Assembly: GCA_002409745.1 (NCBI GenBank)
Contig: DHOU01000013.1
Location: 17,042-81,041 of the forward strand
From: Bacteroidales bacterium UBA5382
Lineage (GTDB): Bacteria > Bacteroidota > Bacteroidia > Bacteroidales > Dysgonomonadaceae
DNA: 64,000 nucleotides
Reading direction: 5' to 3'
The notes beneath the pieces are model-generated. The model worked only from the letters and a program-made list of their open reading frames with translations, was not told where the DNA came from and did no database searches. How positions within the stretch are numbered: position 1 is the stretch's first letter; the number at the start of each line of letters is the position of its first letter. Positions 26,677 through 37,405 of this stretch are shown here, piece by piece. A program made the position numbers and the translations under genes.

Positions 26677-27351
26677 ATGAATAACGAATTCAGAAAATAC
26701 GCCACTAAGCATTTAGGAATGAGTGGTTCCAGATTAGACAGTTATATGAACATAACCAGTCAGGGCGGAGGATACATTTCCCCCACCATTATTGAGGAAC
26801 GTCAGTTAAACATCGCACAGATGGATGTATTCTCGCGTTTAATGATGGATCGTATTATCTTTTTAGGCACACAGATAGACGATTACACGGCCAACGTCAT
26901 CCAAGCCCAATTGCTGTTCTTGGATTCTTCCGACCCCGGAAAAGATATCTCTATCTATATTAATTCTCCGGGCGGATCGGTATATGCAGGATACGGCATC
27001 TATGACACGATGCAATTTATATCGAGTAACGTATCGACTATTTGCACGGGTATTGCGGCGTCGATGGCTGCGGTATTGTTGGTATCGGGAACAGCCCAGA
27101 AACGTTTCGCCCTTACACACTCGAGGGTAATGATTCATCAACCTCTGGGAGGGGTACAGGGACAAGCATCCGACATCGAAATCACCGCCCGTGAAATAGC
27201 GAAAGTGAAACAAGAACTTTTTTCCATCATCTCGAAGCATTCCGGGAAACCGGTAGAGGATGTGGCGCGCGATTCGGACCGCGACTTCTGGATGACCGCT
27301 TCCGAAGCGAAAGAGTATGGCATGGTGGACGATGTATTGATAAAAAAATAA
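26677..27351 (+). CDS. clpP: ATP-dependent Clp protease proteolytic subunit
   Basis: 224 residues, typical length. The catalytic triad is in place: Ser in '[11 protein letters not shown]' (about residue 129), His in '[10 protein letters not shown]' (about 154) and Asp in '[10 protein letters not shown]' (about 203). '[19 protein letters not shown]' is the oxyanion-side motif. It forms the tetradecameric peptidase chamber served by ClpX. The ATG at 26677 yields the 'N-terminal [11 protein letters not shown]' extension seen in Bacteroidetes. It lies 163 bp after tig and 8 bp before clpX. Confidence 0.97.
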   Translation: MNNEFRKYATKHLGMSGSRLDSYMNITSQGGGYISPTIIEERQLNIAQMDVFSRLMMDRIIFLGTQIDDYTANVIQAQLLFLDSSDPGKDISIYINSPGGSVYAGYGIYDTMQFISSNVSTICTGIAASMAAVLLVSGTAQKRFALTHSRVMIHQPLGGVQGQASDIEITAREIAKVKQELFSIISKHSGKPVEDVARDSDRDFWMTASEAKEYGMVDDVLIKK

Positions 27352-27359
27352 AATATCGA

Positions 27360-28601
27360 ATGGCAAAGAAGGCAAACAGTAGTAATTATTGCAGCTTTTG
27401 CGGAAGAAGTGAAAATGAAGTGAATATGCTGATATCCGGAATCTCCGGCTATATCTGCGACATGTGCGTCGAACAAGCATATGAGATTGTCAACGAAACA
27501 TTCAAGAGTTCCGGACATTCGGCGCCCGAAATATCACTCAATTCGCTTCCAAAACCCAAACAAATAAAGGAATTTCTCGATCAATACGTTATCGGGCAGG
27601 AAAATGCAAAACGTTTCCTGTCGGTAGCCGTATATAATCATTACAAGCGAATTCTTCAGAAATCGGTAAAAGATGACGTGGAGATTGAGAAATCCAATAT
27701 TATTATGGTGGGTGCAACAGGTACCGGCAAAACCCTTCTTGCCCGGACAATAGCCAAAATACTGCGCGTACCTTTTACGATTGTCGATGCCACGGTGCTC
27801 ACCGAAGCCGGATATGTGGGAGAAGATATCGAAAGCATTCTTTCGCGGCTGCTTCAGGTGGCCGATTTCGATGTCGCTTCGGCCGAAAGAGGAATTGTGT
27901 TCATCGACGAGATCGATAAAATAGCCCGTAAAAGCGATAACCCCTCCATCACCCGCGATGTGAGCGGAGAAGGGGTACAGCAAGGGTTGCTGAAACTTCT
28001 GGAAGGCTCAATTGTAAACGTTCCGCCCCAAGGAGGACGCAAGCATCCCGAACAACGGATGATCTCCGTCAACACAAAAAACATTCTTTTTATTTGCGGA
28101 GGCGCCTTCGACGGTATCGAAAGAAAAATAGCCCAGCGCTTAAATACACGCGTTGTAGGGTATGCTGCAAGCAATGAGCAAACGACCATCGACCGGAATA
28201 ATTTGATGAAATACATTACTCCGATGGATTTAAAAACGTTCGGACTGATTCCCGAAATCATCGGCCGCTTGCCGATACTTACTTTTTTGGAACCGTTGGA
28301 CCGGGATGCATTGCTTCGTATTCTTATCGAACCGAAGAACTCCATCGTCAAACAATATCAGAAGCTTTTCGAGATGGACGGCGTTACACTCACTTTCGAT
28401 AAGGACGCAAACGAGTATATTGTCGATAAAGCCATCGAGTTCAAGCTGGGTGCGCGGGGACTGCGTTCCATCGTCGAAGCCATTATGATGGATGCAATGT
28501 TCTCCCTGCCTTCCGAAGAAAAGAAAAAATTGCATATTTCGAGGAAATATGCAATCGAACATCTCGAAAAATCCGGATTGCAACACTTAAAAGTGGCATG
28601 A
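27360..28601 (+). CDS. clpX: Clp protease ATP-binding subunit ClpX
   Basis: 413 residues. The N-terminal C4 zinc finger 'CSFCGR' ... 'CDMC' (about 14-44) is followed by the AAA+ core with Walker A 'GATGTGKT', Walker B '[10 protein letters not shown]', the 'GAR' pore-loop type segment and sensor 2 in '[19 protein letters not shown]'. It unfolds tagged substrates and feeds ClpP. Its start 8 bp after clpP implies one transcript. A possible terminator and a 10-bp-arm dyad follow before recQ. Confidence 0.97.
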   Translation: MAKKANSSNYCSFCGRSENEVNMLISGISGYICDMCVEQAYEIVNETFKSSGHSAPEISLNSLPKPKQIKEFLDQYVIGQENAKRFLSVAVYNHYKRILQKSVKDDVEIEKSNIIMVGATGTGKTLLARTIAKILRVPFTIVDATVLTEAGYVGEDIESILSRLLQVADFDVASAERGIVFIDEIDKIARKSDNPSITRDVSGEGVQQGLLKLLEGSIVNVPPQGGRKHPEQRMISVNTKNILFICGGAFDGIERKIAQRLNTRVVGYAASNEQTTIDRNNLMKYITPMDLKTFGLIPEIIGRLPILTFLEPLDRDALLRILIEPKNSIVKQYQKLFEMDGVTLTFDKDANEYIVDKAIEFKLGARGLRSIVEAIMMDAMFSLPSEEKKKLHISRKYAIEHLEKSGLQHLKVA

Positions 28602-28648
28602 CGGGTATCTTTTTCCACGTCCTTTCAGTAAACAATCAACCCGTTTTT
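28601..28648 (+). terminator. Possible terminator after clpX
   Basis: ACGGGT at 28601-28606 can pair with ACCCGT at 28639-28644, followed by TTTT. The loop is long (32 nt) and the stem short, so this is a weak call. Confidence 0.3.
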
Positions 28649-28658
28649 CATAAAGTTT

Positions 28659-28683
28659 ATCCATAAAATTATGTTTTATGGAT
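28659..28683. other. Perfect 10-bp-arm inverted repeat between clpX and recQ
   Basis: ATCCATAAAA, five bases, TTTTATGGAT. There is no T-run directly behind it on the plus strand, so it may be a protein-binding dyad rather than a terminator. It is about 50 bp upstream of the recQ -7 box. Confidence 0.6.
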
Positions 28684-28734
28684 TTGCTTCGTTTCGTATT
28701 TTAATTTTATGATGGATAATAAAAAATACTTTCC

Positions 28735-28742
28735 TATATTTG
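28735..28742 (+). promoter_or_regulatory. -7 box (TATATTTG) of recQ
   Basis: TATATTTG fits TAnnTTTG and lies 50 bp before the recQ ATG. No clear TTTG is found at the right distance. Confidence 0.45.
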
Positions 28743-28792
28743 TAACTGGCTCGCGGGAAAAGTTAATTTTTATTTGAAAGCGAGATCGCTCT

Positions 28793-30991
28793 ATGGAAGG
28801 ACAAGAAATTCTACACAAAGGACTAAAAGAATATTTCGGATTCGATACGTTTAAAGGCAATCAAGAGGCCATTATGCGCAGTATCTTATCCGAAAAAAAT
28901 ACGTTCGTACTAATGCCCACGGGCGGAGGGAAATCGTTATGCTATCAACTTCCCGCTCTCTTATCGGAAGGTACGGCTATCGTCATCTCGCCCTTAATCG
29001 CTTTGATGAAGAATCAAGTCGATTCCATGCGCAATTTTAGTCAAGAAGACGGCATTGCGCATTTTTTGAATTCTTCGCTCAACCGGCAAGAGGTCGAGGA
29101 AGTGAAGCGGGATATTATGGCGGGAAAGACCAAGCTGCTGTATGTGGCTCCCGAGTCGCTGACAAAACTCGAAAACATCGAGTTTTTGCGCAACGTAAAG
29201 ATATCTTTTTATGCTGTGGACGAAGCGCATTGCATATCGGAATGGGGGCATGACTTCCGACCGGAATACCGCCGGATACGCCCGATTATAAAAGAAATAG
29301 GCCTGCGTCCGGTGATCGCCCTTACGGCCACGGCAACGCCGAAGGTGCAACACGACATTCAAAAAACGCTCGGGATGTTGGATGCGGAAGTATTCAAGTC
29401 ATCGTTCAACCGCCCGAACCTGTATTACGAAGTGCGCCGTAAAACGGAAACCATCGATAGGGAAATCATTAAGTATATCCTTTCGCAGGGCGATAAATCG
29501 GGTATCGTTTATTGCCTGAGCCGGAAGAAGGTCGATGATTTCTCACAAATACTACAAGCCAATAACATTCTGGCCCTACCCTATCACGCAGGAATGGATG
29601 CCGCCACACGAAGCGCCAATCAGGATGCTTTTCTGATGGAAAAGGTGAACGTGATTGTAGCAACCATCGCCTTCGGAATGGGAATCGACAAACCCGATGT
29701 GCGATATGTCATCCATTACGACATCCCCAAAAGCCTGGAAGGATATTACCAGGAAACGGGACGCGCGGGACGCGACGGCGGAGAGGGCAAATGCATCGCC
29801 TTTTATTCGGAAAAGGACTTGCAAAAACTCGAACGTTTCATGCACGGCAAGCCGGTATCGGAACAAGAAATAGGCCGGCAACTGCTCATGGAGACGGCCG
29901 CATACGCCGAGTCGCCGGTGTGTAGGAGAAAAGTGTTATTGCACTATTTCGGTGAAGATTACAACATAGAAAATTGTGAACATTGTGATAATTGTTTAAA
30001 TCCTAAAATCAAGGTGGAAGCAAAAGAATTACTCATTACAGTATTAGAAGCTATTATTGCGTTAAAAGAGAAACAGAAGGCCGACTATGTGGTCAACTTC
30101 TTATTGGGAAAAGAAACGTCGGAGATAGAGACATTCAGCCATAACGAGTTGGAAGAATTCGGCTCGGGATCGGATGAAAGTGAACACATCTGGAACGCCG
30201 TCATCCGGCAGGCATCACTCGATAATTATCTGAAAAAAGATATCGAGAACTATGGCATTCTGAAAGTCACCAAAAAAGGAAAAGACTTTCTGAAAAAACC
30301 CGTCTCGTTCAAGATCGTGAAGGAAGAGGAAGAAGAGGGCGATTTACCCGATTTGGAATCGGAATCGTCGTTGGCCTCTGCCGGCGGCAGCACGGGAGGA
30401 GCCGCCGACCCGGTTCTTTTCTCGATGATGAAAGATTTACGCAAAAAGCTGTCGAAGAAATTAAATGTGCCGCCGTATGTCATTTTCCAACCGGCTTCGC
30501 TTGAGGCGATGGCAACCTCCTATCCTATCACGCTCGAAGAATTGCAAAACATTCCGGGTGTCGGGGCGGGAAAAGCCAAACGATACGGCCAAGAGTTTGT
30601 CGATTTGATTAAAAAGCACGTCGAGGAGAACGATATTACCCGTCCCGAAGACTTGCGGGTAAAGACCGTCGCCAACAAATCGAAGTTGAAAGTATCGATT
30701 GTTCAGGCTATCGACCGTAAAGTAGCGCTCGATGACCTGGCCGAATCGAAAGGAATCGACTTTAACGATATGCTCACCGAAGTGGAAGCGATCGTTTATT
30801 CCGGCACCAAAATAAATATCGACTATTTTCTCGATGAAGTCATGGACGAAGATGTCTTGGAAGATATTTACGACTACTTTCAAGAAGCGGAAACGGACGA
30901 TTTGCAGAAAGCGCAGGAGGAACTGGCCGACTATACGAGTGACGAAATACGCCTCGTACGGATCAAATTCCTCTCGGATATGGCCAATTAA
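28793..30991 (+). CDS. recQ: ATP-dependent DNA helicase RecQ
   Basis: 732 residues. Superfamily 2 helicase motifs: Walker A 'PTGGGKSLCYQLP', 'DEAHCISEWGHDFRPEYR', 'ALTATATP', 'GIVYCLSRKKVD' and 'QETGRAGRDGGEG'. The RQC zinc site is 'CRRKVLLHYFG' ... 'CEHCDNC' (about 380-400). An HRDC-like domain ('VFQPASLEAMATSYPITLEELQNIPGVGAGKAKRYG' region in parts) precedes an acidic C-terminal extension, which makes it about 120 residues longer than E. coli RecQ, as is usual in Bacteroidetes. Role: DNA unwinding in recombination and repair. It precedes dxs by 64 bp. Confidence 0.95.
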   Translation: MEGQEILHKGLKEYFGFDTFKGNQEAIMRSILSEKNTFVLMPTGGGKSLCYQLPALLSEGTAIVISPLIALMKNQVDSMRNFSQEDGIAHFLNSSLNRQEVEEVKRDIMAGKTKLLYVAPESLTKLENIEFLRNVKISFYAVDEAHCISEWGHDFRPEYRRIRPIIKEIGLRPVIALTATATPKVQHDIQKTLGMLDAEVFKSSFNRPNLYYEVRRKTETIDREIIKYILSQGDKSGIVYCLSRKKVDDFSQILQANNILALPYHAGMDAATRSANQDAFLMEKVNVIVATIAFGMGIDKPDVRYVIHYDIPKSLEGYYQETGRAGRDGGEGKCIAFYSEKDLQKLERFMHGKPVSEQEIGRQLLMETAAYAESPVCRRKVLLHYFGEDYNIENCEHCDNCLNPKIKVEAKELLITVLEAIIALKEKQKADYVVNFLLGKETSEIETFSHNELEEFGSGSDESEHIWNAVIRQASLDNYLKKDIENYGILKVTKKGKDFLKKPVSFKIVKEEEEEGDLPDLESESSLASAGGSTGGAADPVLFSMMKDLRKKLSKKLNVPPYVIFQPASLEAMATSYPITLEELQNIPGVGAGKAKRYGQEFVDLIKKHVEENDITRPEDLRVKTVANKSKLKVSIVQAIDRKVALDDLAESKGIDFNDMLTEVEAIVYSGTKINIDYFLDEVMDEDVLEDIYDYFQEAETDDLQKAQEELADYTSDEIRLVRIKFLSDMAN

Positions 30992-31055
30992 TGGATAAAT
31001 TTTAAACTAATCTACGATACTTATCGTTATAAACTTGTCGGCGATTGGAGAAAGA

Positions 31056-33086
31056 ATGAAATATTTGCAAAATATCAATAGTCCTGAAGATTTAAAGAAA
31101 CTCGATATCGAACAGCTAAAAGTCGTCTGTGCCGATTTGAGGGAGTTTATTATCGAACAACTCTCTCACAATCCCGGACATTTTGCTTCGAGCTTGGGTA
31201 CCGTTGAATTGACAGTGGCGCTTCATTATCTTTACAATACCCCTTACGACCGGTTGGTGTGGGATGTGGGCCATCAGGCTTACAGCCATAAAATACTGAC
31301 GGGCCGCCGCGATCGGTTTTATACCAACCGCAAGCTAAACGGACTCTCCGGGTTCACCAATCCTGCCGAAAGCGAGTACGATACGTTTATTGCAGGACAT
31401 GCATCCACGTCTATTTCCGCCGCATTGGGAATGGCCGTGGCGGCGACTCTCCATCACGAAGACAACCGCCATGTGGTGGCGATCATCGGAGACGGCTCCA
31501 TGACCGGCGGACTGGCTTATGAAGGTCTGAACAATGCCTGCTCCCAGCCTAACAACCTCTTGATTATCCTCAACGACAACAATATGTCTATCGATAATAA
31601 TGTGGGGGGATTGCAGGATTATCTGGTCAAACTGACAACCTCTTCAAAATATAATAAAGTCAGGAATCACCTTTACCAAAAATTCAAGAACAACAACCTG
31701 ATTACCGAACAGGACAAGAACCAAATGCTGCGCTTCAACAACAGCATGAAGTCACTGATAACCAAAGAGCAAAACCTTTTCGAAGGATTTAACATCCGCT
31801 ATTTCGGGCCGGTAGACGGACACGATCTGCCGGGGCTGATCCGCGTATTGAGGAATATTAAAGATATGACGGGCCCCAAGCTGCTGCACATAAAAACCGT
31901 AAAGGGCAAAGGGTTCAAACCCGCCGAGAAATCGGCTACCATCTGGCATGCCCCCGGATTGTTCAATAAAGAAACCGGCGAACGCCTTGTTCAAATAAAA
32001 GAAAACCAACCCCAACTCTATCAGGATATCTTCGGGCATACATTGGTGGAGATGGCCGAAAAGAACGAGAAGATTGTCGGCGTTACACCTGCCATGCCCA
32101 CAGGCTGCTCCATGTCGTTTATGATGAATCGCTTTCCCGAGAGGTCTTTCGATGTGGGTATCGCCGAAGCTCATGCCGTGACGTTCTCGGCCGGCATGGC
32201 CAAAGAAGGGTTGATTCCTTTCTGCAACATTTATTCCTCGTTCATGCAGCGCGCCTACGATCAAATAATCCATGATGTGGCGCTGCAAAAACTAAAGGTC
32301 GTGTTTTGCCTCGATCGCGCCGGATTGGTCGGGGAAGACGGACCTACCCATCATGGCGTTTTCGATTTAGCCTACATGCGCTTGATTCCGAACTTGGTTA
32401 TCTCAGCGCCCTACAACGAGCACGATTTACGCAACCTGATGTATACGGCGGTTTACGGTAACGACGGACCTTTTGTCATCCGTTACCCTCGTGGCCACGG
32501 GGAACTGACAGATTGGCATAACGAGCCGGAGATTATCCCCATCGGTAAAGGACGCCAATTATCGAAAGGAAGCGACATCGCGCTACTGTCTATCGGCACT
32601 ATCGGAAACAATGCCGCCCGGGCCATTAAAAAAGCCAAAGAAATGGGCATCAGCGTGGCGCATTACGATATGCTCTTCCTTAAACCCATCGATGAAGAGC
32701 TCTTGCTGAATGTGGCCAAAGAGTTCCGTTATATTATCACGCTCGAGCACGGAACGAAAATCGGCGGATTAGGCAGCGCCGTACTGGAATTTTATGCGGC
32801 CAACGGATTGACGGATATCCAAGTGCATCAGATGGGAATAGACGACCGGTTTGTTCCGCACGGGGCCGTAAAAGAACTGCTCAAACTACAACAGTTGGAC
32901 GAAAACGGCATTCTGCAACATATTGTTTCGGTATACGAAAAAATGAAACAAGACGCCCCGCACGATAAAAGCCTGAAAGCGTTCCACCCATTCGGCCTCT
33001 TCCACAATCGGACAACCGATGGGGCAACCGACGGCATCCCTCCAAGCGACACCTCCGGTAGAGTTAAAATAAACTCCGAGTTATGA
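31056..33086 (+). CDS. dxs: 1-deoxy-D-xylulose-5-phosphate synthase
   Basis: 676 residues from the ATG at 31056, which has GGAGAAAG before it; an alternative TTG at 31035 is less likely. Thiamine diphosphate signatures: '[18 protein letters not shown]', '[19 protein letters not shown]' and '[15 protein letters not shown]', with the transketolase pyrimidine domain '[17 protein letters not shown]' and '[17 protein letters not shown]'. It condenses pyruvate with glyceraldehyde-3-phosphate, the first step of the MEP isoprenoid route. A C-terminal extension of about 45 residues past the usual end is of low complexity. Its stop overlaps the trkA start (ATGA), so the genes are coupled. Confidence 0.96.
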   Translation: MKYLQNINSPEDLKKLDIEQLKVVCADLREFIIEQLSHNPGHFASSLGTVELTVALHYLYNTPYDRLVWDVGHQAYSHKILTGRRDRFYTNRKLNGLSGFTNPAESEYDTFIAGHASTSISAALGMAVAATLHHEDNRHVVAIIGDGSMTGGLAYEGLNNACSQPNNLLIILNDNNMSIDNNVGGLQDYLVKLTTSSKYNKVRNHLYQKFKNNNLITEQDKNQMLRFNNSMKSLITKEQNLFEGFNIRYFGPVDGHDLPGLIRVLRNIKDMTGPKLLHIKTVKGKGFKPAEKSATIWHAPGLFNKETGERLVQIKENQPQLYQDIFGHTLVEMAEKNEKIVGVTPAMPTGCSMSFMMNRFPERSFDVGIAEAHAVTFSAGMAKEGLIPFCNIYSSFMQRAYDQIIHDVALQKLKVVFCLDRAGLVGEDGPTHHGVFDLAYMRLIPNLVISAPYNEHDLRNLMYTAVYGNDGPFVIRYPRGHGELTDWHNEPEIIPIGKGRQLSKGSDIALLSIGTIGNNAARAIKKAKEMGISVAHYDMLFLKPIDEELLLNVAKEFRYIITLEHGTKIGGLGSAVLEFYAANGLTDIQVHQMGIDDRFVPHGAVKELLKLQQLDENGILQHIVSVYEKMKQDAPHDKSLKAFHPFGLFHNRTTDGATDGIPPSDTSGRVKINSEL

Positions 33087-34420
33087 AAATCTTAATTGCC
33101 GGTGCAGGAAATGTCGGTACCCATCTGTCCAAATTATTGGGACAGGAATTCCACAATATCACATTGATGGATACCGACAGGGAACGTCTGGCCATCGTAG
33201 GTGACAACACCGATGTGATTACCCGCGTGGGCAATTGTACTTCGCTGAAAGACCTCACAGACGCGGGCGTGGCCGATACCGACTTATATATAGGGGTCAC
33301 ACCCGAAGAATCTCAAAATATCACCTCGTGCATCTTGGCTTCCAATCTGGGGGCGAAAAAAACATTAGCCCGCATCAACAACTTCGAATATCTGCTTCCG
33401 AAGAATGCCGGGTTTTTCGAGAAATTAGGCATCGACTCGATGATCTATCCCGAAATGATGGCGGCAAAAGAAATAGCCATGGCGCTCAGGACACCCTGGA
33501 CCCGTTTCTGGTGGGAATTATCGAATGGTTCCGTCATTCTTGCCGGCGCCAAAGTGAGGGATAACGCCCCTATCGCCAATAAACATCTTTACGAGTTATC
33601 GCATACCAATAAAATATTTCACTTGGTCGCCATTAAGCGCGATGTCGATACGTTCATCCCCGGAGGGAGCGATCAGGTGCTTCCCGACGACATCATCTAC
33701 TTTACAACGCTCCGGAAATACATTCACGAACTGCCCGAAATTTTGGGTAAGCGATCGTTCGAAACGAAGAAAATCATGTTCATGGGAGGCAGCCGCATCA
33801 CCATGCGTACCGTACAACAACTTCCGCAAAACATCGACATTAAGATTATCGAACAAGACCGCGAACGGGCGGAGAAACTTGTGGAAATGTGCCCTTCGAA
33901 CATAACGGTCTTTTTGGGCGATGCGCGCGACGCCGAACTCCTCCAGAGCGAGGGTATTGCCGATATGGACGCCTTTATCGCCCTGACGGGAAACTCGGAA
34001 GCGAATATACTGGGTTGTATGATGGCTAAACAATATGGCGTAAAAAAAACGGTCGCCGAGGTCGAAAACATGGATTATATCTCTATGGCCGAGCGTTTCG
34101 ATATTGGAACCGTCATTAATAAAAAACTCATTGCTGGAAGTAAAATTTACGAACTACTCCTAAAAGCCGATGCTTCGAACATAAAATGCCTGACCTTTTC
34201 GCAGGCGAATGTAGGGGAAGTCACGGCCAAACCCAACTCGAAAGTCACTCAAAAACTTATCAAGAACTTACACTTACCTTCGGCCTTGACTTTCGGGGCG
34301 TTGGTAAGAAACGGCGAGCCGATGCTCATCGACGGCGACACGCTCATCGAACCCTACGACCAAGTCGTGGTGTTTTTTCTGGACAGCGCTTTGAAACAAA
34401 TCGAGCGGTTGTTTAATTAA
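33083..34420 (+). CDS. trkA: Trk-type potassium uptake regulatory subunit TrkA
   Basis: 445 residues with two RCK halves. The first opens '[19 protein letters not shown]', a dinucleotide-binding GxGxxG; the second Rossmann segment begins near residue 233 ('[18 protein letters not shown]'). Each is followed by a TrkA_C domain. It binds NAD(H) or ATP and gates the membrane subunit TrkH encoded next. ATGA overlap with dxs and a 39-bp gap to trkH indicate one operon. Confidence 0.95.
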   Translation: MKILIAGAGNVGTHLSKLLGQEFHNITLMDTDRERLAIVGDNTDVITRVGNCTSLKDLTDAGVADTDLYIGVTPEESQNITSCILASNLGAKKTLARINNFEYLLPKNAGFFEKLGIDSMIYPEMMAAKEIAMALRTPWTRFWWELSNGSVILAGAKVRDNAPIANKHLYELSHTNKIFHLVAIKRDVDTFIPGGSDQVLPDDIIYFTTLRKYIHELPEILGKRSFETKKIMFMGGSRITMRTVQQLPQNIDIKIIEQDRERAEKLVEMCPSNITVFLGDARDAELLQSEGIADMDAFIALTGNSEANILGCMMAKQYGVKKTVAEVENMDYISMAERFDIGTVINKKLIAGSKIYELLLKADASNIKCLTFSQANVGEVTAKPNSKVTQKLIKNLHLPSALTFGALVRNGEPMLIDGDTLIEPYDQVVVFFLDSALKQIERLFN

Positions 34421-34459
34421 TTTTTCAGGATTGCTTTCGGGCAAATCCGGCTAAATGGC

Positions 34460-35926
34460 ATGCAAAGATTCAATTTTCAATTCGTATTCAGCAGCATCGG
34501 CGTCACGTTGATGATCGAAGCCGTTTTCATGTTGCTGTCGGCTCTGGTGGGGGAATATTATCACGAGCCTTCGGTAAACTACCTGTACATGTCGGCCATC
34601 ATAACCTTCTGCTCGGGGGTTGCCCTGTACGGCGCCGGAAGAATAAAGAAGAAAAACAACCGGATTACCAAACGGGAAGCGTTTTTCATCGTCACCTTCG
34701 TTTGGATTTCGCTGGTGTTATTCGGCTGCCTGCCCTACACGTTGGGAGGCGCCATCACCTCTTTCACCAATGCCTTCTTCGAAAGCATGAGCGGATTCAC
34801 CGCCGTGGGCAGTACCACCCTGTCGAACATAGAAGCATTTCCCAAATCGCTTCTTTTCTGGCGCAGCCTCACCCATTGGATAGGCGGTATCGGAATCCTG
34901 ATTTTCGTGATGAGCTTCATCTCGGTGTTCGGGGGAACCGCCGTGCAACTCTATAGCGCCGAAGTCACCGGCATTTCGGAACAGCAATTCAAGCCTCGCA
35001 TCAGCGATATCACCCGGAGCATGTCGGTGACCTATCTCTTCCTGACCTTAAGCGGATTCCTGCTTCTATGGGCGGGCCCGATGGATGCGTTCGACGCCGC
35101 ATGCCATAGCTTTTCGGCCATATCGACCGGTGGCTTTTCGACCAAGCAAGCCGGAATCGCACATTTTAATTCGGCCTATGTCGAGTATGTGTTAATCGTG
35201 TTGATGTTTTTAGGTGCGACAAACTTTACGCTGATATTTCAACTTTTGCGGCATTTTTCGCCGAGAATCGCTAAAGACGAAGAATTCCGGTGGTATGCAT
35301 CGCTAATCGGCATCTTCACGTTTGTCACCATCGTCTACATGTATATCAAAGGATATGACGACGGCTCGTTTGAAGATACGTTCCGGACAGCGCTTTTCCA
35401 AGTGGTGTCGAGCATCAGCACCACGGCTTTTACCACGGTCGATTTTCTGGAGTGGGGCGAATTTTATTGGTTCCTGTTCCTCGCCATGGTTCTTTTCTGC
35501 GGATGCGAGGGCTCGACGTCGGGCGGTATGAAGATATCGCGATTGATTTTATTAACGAAAAACGCCCGCTTGTCCTTTAAGCGGTTCGTCCATTCGCAAG
35601 CGCTTTACATGGTCAAGATAAACGGCCAGGTGGTGTCGAATACCGTTATCGAAAAAGCATTGTCTTTCATCTTTTTATATTTTGCGATCATCGGGGTCAG
35701 TTCGATTGCGCTAAGCTTGACAGGCATGTCTTTCAACGAATCGTTCGGGACGGCGATTTCGACACTCGGCAACAACGGCATCGGACTGGGGCGTTTCGGG
35801 CCTTCCGGCAATTTCATCCACGCCACGACCGCCGCTAAATATATTCTTTGCTTCCTCATGCTGGTCGGACGTTTGGAAATATTTACCGTCCTTTCGCTCA
35901 TCGTGCCCAGCTTCTGGAAGAAATAA
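34460..35926 (+). CDS. trkH: Trk-type potassium uptake membrane subunit TrkH
   Basis: 488 residues, about ten or more hydrophobic segments forming four M1-P-M2 repeats. Selectivity-filter-like loops are visible: 'MSGFTAVGSTT', 'FSAISTGGFST', 'VSSISTTAFTT' and 'ISTLGNNGIG'. It forms the K+ channel-like pore with TrkA as its gating ring. The frame starts 'MQRFNFQFVFSSIG', giving a normal N terminus. Last gene of the dxs-trkA-trkH cluster. Confidence 0.95.
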   Translation: MQRFNFQFVFSSIGVTLMIEAVFMLLSALVGEYYHEPSVNYLYMSAIITFCSGVALYGAGRIKKKNNRITKREAFFIVTFVWISLVLFGCLPYTLGGAITSFTNAFFESMSGFTAVGSTTLSNIEAFPKSLLFWRSLTHWIGGIGILIFVMSFISVFGGTAVQLYSAEVTGISEQQFKPRISDITRSMSVTYLFLTLSGFLLLWAGPMDAFDAACHSFSAISTGGFSTKQAGIAHFNSAYVEYVLIVLMFLGATNFTLIFQLLRHFSPRIAKDEEFRWYASLIGIFTFVTIVYMYIKGYDDGSFEDTFRTALFQVVSSISTTAFTTVDFLEWGEFYWFLFLAMVLFCGCEGSTSGGMKISRLILLTKNARLSFKRFVHSQALYMVKINGQVVSNTVIEKALSFIFLYFAIIGVSSIALSLTGMSFNESFGTAISTLGNNGIGLGRFGPSGNFIHATTAAKYILCFLMLVGRLEIFTVLSLIVPSFWKK

Positions 35927-36503
35927 TTTTTTCTTCATTTTTTATTGGATTTTCAAAATATTACTTTTATCTTTGAGGCATATTTATGAATATACCCAAT
36001 AAGCATATCCGTAAACGAGTGACATGACAAAGCGACAGGCAGTATTTGTCATCAAAATGAACGATAAGACGCCGTCTCCCCTGTATCCGGGGTGCGATTT
36101 GCAAAACAGGGATAGGATACGCAACAAGGGGGGATGCTTATTTTTCATATAGCCGGGGATATCCGGTATCCGGCTTGCCATTTTCCGTTTGAAGACAGGA
36201 GCCGCAGTATCTATAACAATTATTTCAATTAAGAACATAGATACTCAGTATCCTTAACAATAGTTTTTATTTGGAAAGCAACGACCGGGTATCCTTAATG
36301 AAATTTTTATTTCGCATGCCGGATACTGAGGCGCCGGCATCAAAAAAGAATTCTGAAAGCCAGACGAGCCTCCGCTCAAACACGATGCATCGATCTACAT
36401 TCTGTTCCTCCGGGACTCATCCGTAAAAAAGAAGCAATAATAATCTTATAAACAATAGATAAGATAAACAAACTAATTGTTTAATTTTTAATAGGATGAT
36501 AAA
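35927..36503. other. 577-bp gap holding a 41-bp periodic repeat
   Basis: No credible gene in either strand. Positions 36083-36329 are a degenerate 41-bp array (see the repeat entry). The last 100 bp before the next gene are AT-rich and presumably hold its promoter, but no good TAnnTTTG box is found. Confidence 0.6.
36083..36329. repeat. Six degenerate 41-bp repeats beginning GTATCC
   Basis: GTATC(C) begins at 36083, 36166, 36207, 36248 and 36289; the last four are exactly 41 bp apart and the first is 83 bp (about two units) away, with one weaker unit between. Shared parts are GTATCCTTAACAAT in the best copies, a T-rich tract such as TTTTTATTT about 16-20 bp into the unit, and a G/C-rich tail with CCGG. 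Forty-one bp is close to four helical turns. The array sits just upstream of the gene of unknown function at 36504. Confidence 0.65.
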
Positions 36504-37250
36504 ATGAAAAGTTTAGAAGCTTTACGACAAGATTCACTCCAAAACATGGAGTATGTGACCCTGATGCGCGAAACGTTAGCCGACGTGGAAGCGACAAAAG
36601 TTGAATTACTCACCACCGATGTTCCCCTGCAAAACTATTTGGGAAAAGTGAAGAACGGCATCGATCCTTTCGAAAAGATGACGAAGAATCCCTTGAAGGA
36701 TCCGCTAACGGAAATCGTTGCACAAAAAGGCTTCATTCGGGACAAAAGAACCCGGCAGTTCCGGAAAAAATTATATTATTACGAACTGTCCGAGAATCCC
36801 GAAGAATTAGCGGCCTTCGAAACCTTGGAACCGGTATGGCTCGCCCATCGCAACATCTTGTCGAAGAATGTGAAGGGACAAACCGGCGAAACGGATAACC
36901 TGCTGAACGACCTGTCGAAAGAGCCTTTCGTATCGGCCCTGGGTACTTTGAATTTGACGACTGACCGCGATGGCATGCAACTTGCGAATGACGACGTACG
37001 CGAAGTAGAAACGGGCAAACGCACCAAGACGGCGGTTAAGGAAAACTCCAAATCGAGAGAATTGCGAAGGCAACTGAGCGCAGACTACTCGAATCTCATG
37101 GAATATATTGCCGTGTTGGCGAAAGCCTATCCCGACCAGGCCGAGTGGAACAAGCTTCTTACGGTTGTCAATGTCATCCGCAAACGGTACAAGGAACTGA
37201 TCAAGCACCGCGAAGGGGGCAAAAAAGATAAGAAGAAAGAAAAAGAATAG
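36504..37250 (+). CDS. Uncharacterised Bacteroidetes protein, possibly DUF6261
   Basis: 248 residues, no signal peptide and no membrane segment. It is helical and charged throughout, with a Lys/Glu-rich end ('REGGKKDKKKEKE'). Phrases such as 'SRELRRQLSADYSNLMEYIAVLAKAYPD' and 'LLTVVNVIRKRYKELIKHR' recall the DUF6261 family of Bacteroidetes proteins, but I recognise this only loosely. No catalytic motif is seen. It stands alone between the 41-bp array and a long inverted repeat, convergent with a toxin-antitoxin pair. Confidence 0.55.
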   Translation: MKSLEALRQDSLQNMEYVTLMRETLADVEATKVELLTTDVPLQNYLGKVKNGIDPFEKMTKNPLKDPLTEIVAQKGFIRDKRTRQFRKKLYYYELSENPEELAAFETLEPVWLAHRNILSKNVKGQTGETDNLLNDLSKEPFVSALGTLNLTTDRDGMQLANDDVREVETGKRTKTAVKENSKSRELRRQLSADYSNLMEYIAVLAKAYPDQAEWNKLLTVVNVIRKRYKELIKHREGGKKDKKKEKE

Positions 37251-37280
37251 GCCATTCGAAAATACGATTGATAAATTATC

Positions 37281-37348
37281 TCTCGCAGATTACGCAGATA
37301 AACACATATTTTATCTATGGTTTGCGAAAATTCGCGTAATCTGCGAGA
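37281..37348. terminator. Perfect 15-bp-arm inverted repeat, bidirectional terminator or REP-like element
   Basis: TCTCGCAGATTACGC at 37281-37295 is exactly complementary to GCGTAATCTGCGAGA at 37334-37348. Inside the 38-nt loop a smaller stem AGATAA/TTATCT can form. On the plus strand the distal arm is followed by AATATTTTTTAT, a T-run. The element lies between convergent genes (36504 plus, 37406 minus) and may stop transcription from both sides. Confidence 0.6.
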
Positions 37349-37405
37349 AATATTTTTTATAAGTTACAATCAGTTGATTTTTTGGCCTGTGTCACACCAG
37401 TGGCA

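Noticed and set aside
36083..36329. CRISPR-like array of 41-bp units
   Set aside because: The units diverge throughout and there is no split into a constant repeat and unique spacer.
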